Positions 60,801 to 64,000 of a DNA stretch of 64,000 bases are shown here, piece after piece (position 1 is the first letter of the stretch; each line of letters starts with the position of its first letter). This stretch comes from Mesocentrotus franciscanus (lineage: Eukaryota > Echinodermata > Echinoidea > Camarodonta > Strongylocentrotidae), in assembly GCA_037976565.1 (NCBI GenBank), contig CP137675.1:16085330-16149329 (forward strand). The letters are read 5' to 3'. A program made the position numbers and the translations under genes. The notes beneath the pieces are model-generated. The model worked only from the letters and a program-made list of their open reading frames with translations, ran no database searches and was not told the origin of the DNA.

Positions 60801-63800
60801 TATCTTACATTAAATAAAGACAAAACAAAACAAAAAATCAAAAACAGAAACAAGGAACACCCCCCCCAAAAAAAAAACACCCAAAACAAACAAGACGCCC
60901 TTATGTAATCAATGTTATCTTACTACCCGATTCATTTATTAATTTTGTCTCAGAACTATTGTAATTCTTAGAGAATAAAAAAGATGACCCTTTTCGCTCC
61001 ATAAAACAGTAGACTAAATTAAACAAGGTTTAGCTTAGCCCGCCCTTGTGAATATGGGCCATTATGTATTAAGAACATTACGTAAATTTGGAATCACACA
61101 TTCATGCAAGTTACCTTGTTCAGCTATGTTTGAATATTTAATAAACGGATTTCTATTATTCAAGAATATACTCCGTGAAGAACGCAATTATCCCATAGAA
61201 CAATTCAAATGATTAATACAAAGTAGGGCATTTTGGTTATCTTTTACAGCCTTTTCCCCCCAAAACAGGGGTATTTTAATCGCGGCATACATCGTTCAGC
61301 AATGAGCTTACCAAATACAAAAAGACAAACAAAAGAGAAATTGATTACAATTAACAATCAAAAACTTGCAAGATAATAATGAGAAAATCAAAACACAAAA
61401 GTTCAAAAGTCTAATGAGTTTATAAAGAGAAATATGGAATGTATCAGCAAGTTCAGTGGTTCATAATTTTTTCCAGATCTTGTTTGCAGTGAATTGTCCT
61501 TTTATTGACTTTCCCTTCGTGGCAGGGGGTAGAATGACGATCCGCCCATCGTAGGACCACGCCTCCTTTACCATTTCATGCCATTTGCAGCCCACAGGAG
61601 ATCCTGGTTTGAGGATGTCAGCGCTCATCGATTCCCATGCCATTAATTAGTTAGTTTCCCATTAATTAGTTTCTTATAGCATTATTCACGGCATTATTCC
61701 GTTCGAAATTGGGCAGAGCAAACTTTGACTAAGTGTGTACCGTTCAGCATTTGGCTTGACTTAAAAGACACGATTAAATTGTAGTCAGATCCATTTGCAT
61801 TTATCTCTTTGGCCAGTCGACTTTAACCAAACTGAACTCACCGCGATGACAGCTGGGCTAACATTTAGAAGTTTAGTTGATCTCATTTAGTCTGTGCTGT
61901 TTGGAACAGATTTAATGCGGTGAAATTTCCAAGAAAACTCAAATGGCTGCTACTACTTTGTCTGCCTTCTGTTATTTTCCCCAAATAAATTTTGCCGGAA
62001 AGTGTGTCTGCTAGGATGTGCACGGCCGCGTGACCAACACTCTTTTTCTTGATATTGTCTAGGTGTTATTTGAGAAGTGTCTTTAATAGAGGGCTCTTAT
62101 GAGAAGGGTCAACAGCATATCTTTACCTCCATTTGTGACATGTAAACCTATTGCTATTTTAATGTTTGTTTTGTTTTTGTTTCTCTTTTTGGTATAAGCG
62201 AAGCCTTTTACCCTTTCCCCCCTTTTTTTCTATTTAGAAATAACATATTTTTTGTTTGTGTTCATTTAAAATTTGTTATTCTCATTACCAAATTTTTAAT
62301 GTTTTTTAATTAAATGTTTTATGTTGTATTATTTTGTTCATAGCAGAGCTCCCTTCTGAAGTAGGCCCTCTGTGGCTCTGAATGCAACTACCCTGCTTTT
62401 TAAAAACATAAATAAAAAAAAAATAAGCAAGACCGTTTACGAGTAGGAATACAATATATAAGAAGAAAGTGGGGGCAACGTATGGAATTGGTGATATTTA
62501 GAGCATACTCCTTTTTCTCTTCCACCCACTCATGCATTTTGATGAGATGTGATACTGATTCATAAACAACCAGAGAAGTTTTAAAATGGTGCTTCTTTCC
62601 TATTTCAGCTACTTCTTTCCTATTTCAGCTACTTCTTTCCTATTTCAGCTACTTCTTTATTAAAAGGAAATAATTAATTACAAAGTGTAGTGGTTTACAT
62701 ATTTCCATACTTCATATCCCTCATAGTATAATTTTTTTTCAAAGATCGGCTTACATTGATGTAGAAAGAGCTGAAACTGAATTCCTTGATGTGAAACACT
62801 TGAAGACCTTAGGGTATACAGGGTGAAAATGCATATCACTATACCTCTCAGTTACCTAAATTATTCTGTGAAGAATTACCCGTCTTCATTTGCCCATTAG
62901 GTTATTAATTCTGATCGCACGCGCCCCCGCACGCGCCATGCATATAAGTACATTGACTGGCCCCGAGAGCTAAAGCGCCTTGTGTCTGTATGATAAGAGA
63001 TGTCAAATCGGGGCGGACGTTTCTTCTTCTTCATCTTCTTCATCTTCTGTTCCTCTCAGTTATTTTTGAAAGCATCTGCATGTTTGAGAGGTGCCTGATT
63101 ACAAGTGCCGTGTCTGATCTCTGACGTAGGTTGCATAATAGATTGTTCAGTGGCAAACACGGGAAGTTGTTTTAAAAAATGAGAGGGTGATGTCACACAT
63201 TATCGAATACAAGACTTGGAGGGGAGGTCCCCAACCCCACCCCTCCTGTTAGAGGATCCTTCAAGATTTTGTGGATATATTAATATTCTATCGGCACACT
63301 GGTCGGTACATTCGCACAGGCTGACTTTAGATGCTAGTCATGTCAAAACGAATGTTGTAATTGTTTACAAATGGATGCCATGCAACGGAAAACTCGGTAG
63401 ACTACTTTCGCTGTGTAATGACACAACATACCATGGCTATCCATCCGGACATTACCCATGGTGTTCTACTCCCTGATATTGCTAACAGATTTTTTTTAAA
63501 TCAATGGTAAATAATTTCAAACAGATTAAAATCAGATCAGACCATAAAAATGATAAAAACATAAATCGATATTCCTTACAATGCAAATCAATACCATCTC
63601 CTTTTTCTCAAGACTGTCAAGAAAATTGAGAATAATTGTGTAAATAAAAATCTTTTTATGCCTACATTTTTACTCTTAACTTCCTTTTTAAAGCACCAAG
63701 GCAGTAACGAAGAAAGTCGTATTCTCTTGGGCGTACCGCCGGATCGTATCGGACATGGGACTTTCCTTCACCCCGAGGCCGGAGGGAATCAAGACCTGGT

Positions 63801-63832
63801 AGATACCGTTGTACGCTCCAATATACCCATAG
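24112..63832 (+). CDS. ADAL: ADAL: N6-methyl-AMP deaminase-like gene, N-terminal seven exons
   Basis: A metal-dependent hydrolase of the adenosine/AMP deaminase superfamily. Family members convert N6-methyl-AMP to IMP in the cytosol, clearing a modified nucleotide from RNA turnover. Exons: 24112-24174, 27926-28086, 28509-28657, 30140-30221, 30975-31098, 32627-32707, 63694-63832. Phases agree at every junction. Visible motifs in order: metal-binding [32 protein letters not shown], the histidine and glutamate of A-I-H-T-A-E, and R-I-G-H-G-T-F. About 266 residues are covered. The last part, including the expected S-N and D-D motifs, lies beyond the window. Intron 6 is about 31 kb and full of transposons. 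Confidence 0.93.
24175..27059. other. ADAL intron 1, no further gene seen
   Basis: Low-complexity and diverged repetitive sequence. A TGGCTCAATCGGTAAAAG at about 26580 looks like the 5' third of a tRNA but lacks a B box, so I do not call it an RNA gene. A poly(A) run lies at about 26947. Confidence 0.5.
27060..27870 (+). pseudogene. LINE reverse transcriptase C-terminus with (GAT)n tail
   Basis: Upstream of the MITE the frame reads [13 protein letters not shown]. Downstream it reads [22 protein letters not shown], then [10 protein letters not shown]. Both halves are standard for the C-terminus of CR1/jockey-group elements. A (GAT)n tail lies at about 27808-27860. The hAT MITE splits it at an 8-bp duplication. 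Confidence 0.75.
27218..27521. mobile_element. hAT-type MITE, copy 1
   Basis: Ends CAGTGGCGGATCC and GGATCCGCCCCTG, flanked by the 8-bp direct repeat CATAAGAG (27210-27217 and 27522-27529). The interior shares CACTGAGCGAAAAATCGACC and TCCCTTGCCGCCGGCTGG with copy 2 at 44269. An 8-bp target duplication and CAG...CTG ends are hAT hallmarks. Confidence 0.85.
27926..28086 (+). CDS. ADAL: ADAL exon 2 (metal-binding HAH)
   Basis: Acceptor TTTCTCTAG, donor GTGAGT. Starts [12 protein letters not shown], which holds the two zinc-ligand histidines, then a charged helical stretch less conserved between species. Ends two bases into a codon. Confidence 0.93.
28509..28657 (+). CDS. ADAL: ADAL exon 3
   Basis: Acceptor TTTTTAATCAG, donor GTAATA. 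Encodes C-F-Q-T-F-K-L-I-H, then [19 protein letters not shown], the strand-helix segment near the active site. Confidence 0.95.
28690..28945 (-). mobile_element. tRNA-derived SINE, copy 2
   Basis: Minus strand: A-box-like TAGTCTAGTGG (28931-28921) and B-box-like GGTTCGATTACC (28887-28876). The plus-strand words GTGGCAAATGTA and TTAATGTCTTG are shared with 983-1255. In ADAL intron 3. Confidence 0.65.
29316..29867. mobile_element. MITE with TTAA ends, copy C
   Basis: Begins TTAAAGATACTGTGTCCC and ends GGGACATACCGGTAGTGTTTTTAA. The interior follows copies A and B in the cyclin B gene (for example ATGGCCAAAATTAAACTGAT-like text). In ADAL intron 3. Confidence 0.65.
30140..30221 (+). CDS. ADAL: ADAL exon 4
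   Basis: Acceptor TTGTTCCAG, donor GTGAGT. Encodes [14 protein letters not shown], matching the M-T-K-K-x-Y-V-E-S-I segment of the family. Confidence 0.93.
30975..31098 (+). CDS. ADAL: ADAL exon 5
   Basis: Acceptor TGTGCAG, donor GTTGGT. Encodes F-L-P-S-I-D-R-R-M, then [10 protein letters not shown]. The G-L-D-L-S-G-D-P loop contributes to substrate binding in this superfamily. Confidence 0.94.
31657..31733 (+). mobile_element. SINE tail fragment
   Basis: AAGCGCATAGAGACGTTATA, then GCGCTATACAAGAACCGAAT and an (ATT)n run; the same 3' body as the SINE at 983-1255. The head is missing. Confidence 0.6.
31975..32240. repeat. Uninterrupted copy of the 21.3-23.7 kb host repeat
   Basis: AAGGGACTTGGTAACATT through ATGTCTTATTTTC matches 21292-21413, 23237-23351 and 23643-23720 end to end, without the LINE or MITE found there. 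Gives the empty-site sequence for both insertions. Confidence 0.75.
32627..32707 (+). CDS. ADAL: ADAL exon 6 (catalytic H and E)
   Basis: Acceptor TGTCTTTAG, donor GTAAGT. Encodes 27 codons ending [10 protein letters not shown], with the zinc-ligand histidine and the catalytic glutamate. Its donor faces a 30,986-bp intron. Confidence 0.94.
32948..33375. mobile_element. Probable MITE (AATTCAATACTTGGG-type ends)
   Basis: The left end AATTCAATACTTGGGTCAAA resembles the complement of the right end (AATTCAGTATGTGGATTAAG), and both continue into TTTACTAAG/TTTACTTAG. The interior has an imperfect GCGTATGGTTATCATACGC hairpin. No ORF of note. Confidence 0.45.
33376..34950. other. ADAL intron 6, AT-rich, no gene seen
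   Basis: A degraded SINE-like stretch (TTAATGCCATGCCAAA) sits at about 33422-33440. Otherwise I see nothing that can be supported. Confidence 0.5.
34954..35240 (+). repeat. Tandem duplication, about 139-bp unit
   Basis: TGATGGTTT(T/A)TAGCCC through GGTGGGA(T/C)ACCATT occurs twice (starting about 34954 and 35092). The second copy holds an extra ATTTATTTTCC unit. Confidence 0.8.
35315..35640. repeat. (CA)n and (GA)n microsatellites
   Basis: A CA/CG-rich tract at about 35321-35420 includes two copies of GCACACCTTATTTCGCACAC. A GA-rich purine tract follows at about 35475-35635. Protein frames through it are low-complexity artefacts. Confidence 0.85.
35641..38165. other. ADAL intron 6, no gene seen
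   Basis: AT-rich. The words GGCGAAAGTTTGAAATAAAT and AGTAAGAAAGTTATGAAT near 36700 look like part of a diverged interspersed repeat. No domain recognised in any frame. Confidence 0.45.
38169..38322. mobile_element. Short MITE with GGGGGGCGTTTCACAAA ends
   Basis: Left GGGGGGCGTTTCACAAAGCC followed by TGACAAATGACA; right TGTCATTTGTCA...TTTTGTGAAGCGCCCCCC. The subterminal TGACAAATGACA also pairs across. About 154 bp. Confidence 0.75.
38600..41850 (+). pseudogene. Decayed CR1/L2-group LINE (ORF1 zinc knuckle, endonuclease, reverse transcriptase)
   Basis: In order: a CX2CX4HX4C zinc knuckle ([14 protein letters not shown], from 38801); an AP-endonuclease-like start with V-H-F-N-T-Q-S-L and S-E-S-W-L-H (about 39470-39600); a linker with D-A-W-like T-A-W-T-V-W-K-R (about 40050); reverse transcriptase with [21 protein letters not shown] and S-G-F-R-A-G-H-S-T (about 40690-40900); and a degenerate Y-A-D-D box (M-N-A-D-D-A, about 41215). 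Many stops and frameshifts show it is dead. Inside ADAL intron 6. Confidence 0.8.
41851..43235. other. ADAL intron 6; possible mariner end, no gene
   Basis: TTTTTCTGGGACGCACTGTA at about 42521-42540 reads in complement as TACAGTGCGTCCCAGAAAAA, a mariner-type terminal repeat with TA. No matching left end was found, so only one end may survive. Confidence 0.4.
43240..43500. repeat. Dispersed repeat, copy 2 of 2
   Basis: Related to the first 240 bases of the window. The best block is 43405-43485 (TTGTTGACGCAGTC, GGCGTCAGG). Confidence 0.5.
44040..44165. repeat. Purine-rich (AAG/AGG)n tract
   Basis: Imperfect AGAAGAAG/GGAGGAG run. The long leucine-rich frame on the other strand is a product of this tract, not a gene. 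Confidence 0.85.
44180..44760 (+). pseudogene. LINE reverse transcriptase C-terminus split by a MITE
   Basis: Before the [19 protein letters not shown], ending V-D-R-S-L-L. After it: [19 protein letters not shown], then [12 protein letters not shown]. This R-x-L-x-F-x-G-H-I-x-R...G-R-x-R tail is common in several non-LTR clades; I do not assign the clade. Confidence 0.75.
44269..44547. mobile_element. hAT-type MITE, copy 2
   Basis: Ends CAGTGGCGGATCC and GGATCCGCCCCTG, with the 8-bp target duplication CCCTACTT at 44261-44268 and 44548-44555. Same family as 27218-27521. Confidence 0.87.
44800..46046. other. ADAL intron 6, no recognised gene
   Basis: A frame at 45320-45571 encodes a proline/serine-rich stretch ([11 protein letters not shown]) preceded by a hydrophobic run translated from GTA/GCA trinucleotide repeats. 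I cannot assign it and think it non-coding or retroelement-derived. Confidence 0.4.
46060..46490. repeat. Left subterminal array of the Harbinger-type element
   Basis: Dozens of near-palindromic words such as GTTCGTACG, CGTACGAAC, TTCGTAAGG and CCGTACGAAC. These are likely transposase-binding repeats, by analogy with subterminal motifs of other DNA transposons. Confidence 0.7.
46586..46918 (+). CDS. Candidate small basic/acidic ORF in the transposon
   Basis: A 110-codon frame from a true ATG. It starts lysine/arginine-rich (K-K-Y-G-T-K-R-K-S), passes through a glutamine run and an acidic run (E-D-D-D-D-E-E-G-E), then becomes hydrophobic from about residue 67. Harbinger elements usually carry a second gene for a Myb/SANT-like partner protein that takes the transposase into the nucleus. 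The basic and acidic parts could belong to such a gene, but no Myb helices are visible. It may be one exon or chance. Confidence 0.3.
   Translation: MSKKYGTKRKSVRGKRGKGNKRKERDKEEGERGGEQQQQNQEMMAIGSDREEAVEDDDDEEGEPSKIIMLCFRLILCNYLFCTFLLCMFCTLYKRWKTTKQQQQYVSLLF
48340..49288 (-). mobile_element. L1/Tx1-like LINE 3' fragment, second copy
   Basis: Follows 21440-22360 closely (for example ACTGCTGGGATAGAGGGTTG and ACACAAAACTTTCCAAGGTC), then stops at ACTGAAATTCTC near 49288. More severely 5'-truncated than the first copy. Confidence 0.8.
49570..50325. repeat. Element with ATGCCTCCGC ends and about 142-bp tandem repeats
   Basis: Starts TATGCCTCCGCTAC and ends GGCGGAGGCATT, an inverted terminal pair. 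In between are four or more units of about 142 bp containing GATTGATGGATTACCGCCAA, CTTGCAGAGCTAATGAACTG, AGGTCAAAGGTCACAGGG and GCTCGTGATCGCGTTATCTC. A CGTACGTACGTACG run lies near the left end. Confidence 0.8.
51008..51862 (-). CDS. Transposase exon 3 (DDE catalytic core)
   Basis: Acceptor (minus) TTTGTCTCAG, then [10 protein letters not shown]. Carries all three acidic catalytic residues and ends [12 protein letters not shown]. The final codons and stop overlap the nested element's terminal repeat, so the native last residues may differ. Confidence 0.87.
   Translation of the reverse strand, partial: VCKAIYESFKDELFIIPSSPDQWQRVASDFSQRWIFHHCCGALDGKHIEINKPDKSGSNYFNYKGYFSLILLALVDADYKFICVTRGTGSASDAGAFNSSRLRPALENNTLVLPNLDPLPGDDRPVPYFMVGHDAFPLRTWMMKQYSQKGLSHNDRVFNYRVSRRRGVVENAFGILAHRFRCLLTCLQLQPKNATVVVEACLTLHTLLRTRNPRAQANDVDREDETGNLISGAWRAHVHLTDPKTVGGCHLTREGKIQRDYLSDYYNSDIGRLPWQDKIVDMTL
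51008..52531 (-). CDS. HARBI1-like DDE transposase, three exons
   Basis: Transposase of the PIF/Harbinger superfamily, which cuts at the terminal repeats and reinserts the element. Exons on the minus strand: 52531-52221, 52100-51965, 51862-51008. Phases agree, giving an open frame of about 430 residues. Catalytic triad: D in [10 protein letters not shown] in V-G-H-D-A-F-P-L, E in V-V-E-N-A-F-G. The N-terminal helical region includes W-W-V-R-P-W-I and E-S-E-G-D-Y-M. There is no in-frame ATG before the Met of G-D-Y-M; the open frame upstream begins in a LINE-tail insertion (52515-52860), so the original start may be lost. The stop falls at the nested element's end. Confidence 0.85.
51965..52100 (-). 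CDS. Transposase exon 2
   Basis: Between TATACAG and GTAAAT on the minus strand. Encodes [20 protein letters not shown], then F-R-V-A-H-N-T-I, the helix-turn-helix-like DNA-binding part conserved in HARBI1 proteins. Confidence 0.87.
52221..52531 (-). CDS. Transposase exon 1, start uncertain
   Basis: Donor GTACGT at 52220-52215. A recognisable sequence starts at an E-E-E-E-E-E-D run, continues [19 protein letters not shown], and ends A-P-R-I-T-K-S-E-T. The 5' limit given is the extent of the open frame, not a proven start. 52515 and above belong to an inserted repeat. Confidence 0.7.
52515..52860 (-). mobile_element. LINE 3' tail inserted at the transposase 5' end
   Basis: (TTCAA)n-rich start and AGGTTTATTAAAAACATGAA read, on the minus strand, as an echinoid CR1/L2-like LINE 3' end with an (ATTGA)n tail. 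It separates the transposase from the right subterminal array. Confidence 0.5.
52900..53250. repeat. Right subterminal array of the Harbinger-type element
   Basis: Same vocabulary as the left array in inverted orientation: ATTCGTACGAACGC, CTTACGAAAAACGTACGAAC, GGCGTTCGTACGAAC, CGTAAGAAGG. Confidence 0.7.
53257..54640. other. ADAL intron 6, no gene seen
   Basis: About 53890-53990 has AAACCCGAC.../...CAGGTTTAAC inverted segments suggesting a small foldback element. An A/G-rich run lies at 54335-54375. Confidence 0.4.
54640..55400. repeat. Cluster of GC-rich transposon ends
   Basis: CTACGCCACTG at about 54698, GACAGGGGCGGCGATCCCGG at about 54869 and CACGCCACTGC at about 55361 look like ends of CAGTGGCG-type DNA elements. 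Homopolymer C/G runs lie between them. Complete elements could not be delimited. Confidence 0.4.
55470..56490. other. GC-rich stretch, possible DNA transposon
   Basis: CGTCGGGCGATGTGGAAAGG near 55490 and, in complement, CGGCCGATGTTCCACCG near 56465 are weakly similar inverted ends. 56210-56400 is unusually GC-rich, with CCGGCGG/GCCGGG words open in several frames. No protein family was recognised, so I do not call a gene. Confidence 0.35.
57250..57806 (-). mobile_element. Multi-hairpin non-autonomous element, copy 2
   Basis: Inverted match of 15944-16440. Contains a perfect palindrome with 20-bp arms around one base (57389-57429, GTTGCACCCGGTAGATAGTA and its complement) and the long hairpin at about 57655-57775 (CAAACTATCACTTCC...GGAAGTGATAGTTTG). 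Confidence 0.7.
57815..58760. other. ADAL intron 6; low-complexity T-rich tract, no gene
   Basis: A poly-T/TTTTC-rich stretch spans about 58440-58660. GTGATTGGTCCAGAGCTCGTCACGTGATAT near 58250 resembles 59100-59125 and belongs to a dispersed repeat. Confidence 0.45.
58765..59095. mobile_element. MITE with ACATTCTTCGGACC ends, hosting a SINE
   Basis: Left AACATTCTTCGGACC (about 58769) and right GGTCCGAAGAATGTTATAT (about 59075) are inverted. The core is GTTATATTTTCCC...CCTGAGCGCTGCGCGCTTC...GGAAAATATAAC. The SINE at 58786-58955 lies inside. A related core sits at 59920-60010. Confidence 0.65.
58786..58955 (+). mobile_element. SINE with 7SL/Alu-like head, copy 2
   Basis: Head GGCGTTGTGGCGTGCGCCTG then TAATCCAGCTAACAGTGG; B-box-like GGTTCGAAACT; tail with TTTCGGATGGTGACGTTAAA and GGTCGGTCCCCAGACG; end CCCAATACACACA. 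Near-identical over about 170 bases to the copy at 17268-17444, so mobility was probably recent. Confidence 0.72.
59352..59500. repeat. Inverted repeat, about 55-base arms
   Basis: ACAAATGATGCATG...GTTCATTATACAATCTATCCGC pairs with GCGGATAGATCGTATAATGAAC...CATGCATCATTTGT. Foldback element. A separate hairpin, CCTCGGTCC/GGACCGAGG, lies at about 59176-59201. Confidence 0.75.
59756..59787. repeat. Perfect 32-bp palindrome
   Basis: ATTGCACGCTTTTTCA followed directly by its exact complement. No spacer. Confidence 0.85.
59880..60035. mobile_element. Related MITE core (CAGCGCTGCGCGCTTC)
   Basis: TAACATTTCACTT...AGTTATATTTCCCCTCGGGAC...TCAGCGCTGCGCGCTTCGGG...AAATATAAC...AAGTTAAATGTTA follows the same plan as 58765-59095, without the SINE. 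Confidence 0.6.
60090..60360 (+). repeat. Direct repeat, 186 bp apart
   Basis: TATTCCCTAATGACACGTAC through AGGAGATGAGAAATGTGAG occurs at about 60093-60173 and again at about 60279-60354. Confidence 0.75.
61461..61643 (-). CDS. Unassigned 60-codon ORF
   Basis: From a true ATG to TGA on the minus strand. The predicted peptide has protein-like composition: [29 protein letters not shown] pieces, ending [13 protein letters not shown] do not recognise the family. No clear splice sites at its edges. It could be a short intronic gene, a retroposed fragment or chance. The sequence around it is AT-rich while the ORF is nearer balanced, which mildly supports coding origin. Confidence 0.3.
   Translation of the reverse strand: MAWESMSADILKPGSPVGCKWHEMVKEAWSYDGRIVILPPATKGKSIKGQFTANKIWKKL
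62591..62653 (+). repeat. Three tandem 20-bp units resembling 3' splice sites
   Basis: TTCTTTCCTATTTCAGCTAC is repeated exactly three times. Each unit has a pyrimidine tract and TTTCAG. Confidence 0.9.
63694..63832 (+). CDS. ADAL: ADAL exon 7
   Basis: Acceptor TTTTTAAAG, donor GTAGGG. Encodes [20 protein letters not shown] then [18 protein letters not shown] is the conserved zinc-binding/active-site motif of the superfamily. Continues exactly where exon 6 (A-I-H-T-A-E) leaves off in vertebrate ADAL; ends one base into a codon. Confidence 0.95.
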
Positions 63833-64000
63833 GTAGGGGATGCGATGTTCATAATTGTTTTGTAGCCGCTGGGCGATTGATTATATTATCTTCATTCGTT
63901 ACGATTCCCATGAATCATTTATTCAATCTGCAAGGTTTCTGGGATGATGATAATGCCATTTTAATGTCGGTGGATATCAATTGCAAGTGCGAATCATGGA

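Larger units (their letters stand above)
60361..63693. other. End of ADAL intron 6, no confirmed gene
   Basis: AT-rich with homopolymer runs. Two items are listed separately: a minus-strand ORF (61461-61643) and a 20-bp triplicate (62591-62653). A CpG-containing patch with CATATAAG lies at about 62920-62950 but has no gene next to it. Confidence 0.45.

Overview
This is a eukaryotic, intron-rich, AT-rich animal genome window that reads as echinoid (sea urchin). The clearest evidence is a seven-exon cyclin B gene whose conceptual protein resembles sea-urchin cyclin B, with the destruction box in exon 2. The window also holds tRNA-derived SINEs, CR1/L2-like and L1/Tx1-like LINE fragments, a Penelope-like element, Harbinger, hAT and Tc1/mariner-type DNA elements, and many foldback elements. 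There are no bacterial features, operons or CRISPR arrays.

Layout. 1-1255: end of an unidentified gene with YWTD (LDL-receptor class B) repeats, then a SINE. 1420-5420: a segmental duplication, one copy of which carries a head-to-head inverted Penelope-like element inside its (TA)n tract. 5.5-10.2 kb: tandem repeats, LINE tails and a G-rich foldback minisatellite. 10.5-21.05 kb: cyclin B on the plus strand, with a CCAAT-box promoter, seven exons and a likely long 3' UTR. Exons 4 and 7 each appear one base short, so the literal reading frame is broken twice. 21.3-24.07 kb: a repeat into which a truncated LINE and a MITE inserted; a copy lacking both lies at 31.97-32.24 kb. 24.1 kb to beyond the right edge: the N6-methyl-AMP deaminase-like gene ADAL (plus strand). 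Seven exons are in the window and the C-terminal exon(s) lie outside it.

ADAL's sixth intron spans about 31 kb and has collected much of the mobile DNA. It contains a decayed CR1/L2-like LINE (38.6-41.85 kb), a LINE 3' fragment carrying a hAT MITE (44.2-44.8 kb) and a 7.2-kb Harbinger-type transposon (46.05-53.26 kb). The transposon has a three-exon antisense transposase with an open catalytic core, subterminal TTCGTACGAA-like arrays, and a second terminal-repeat element nested against the transposase stop codon. Further right are a SINE with a 7SL/Alu-like head and several foldback elements.

The two host genes are functionally unrelated: cyclin B activates CDK1 for mitosis, and ADAL removes the modified nucleotide N6-methyl-AMP. 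All exon boundaries were set by eye from splice consensus, reading-frame phase and remembered family sequence. No database search was run.
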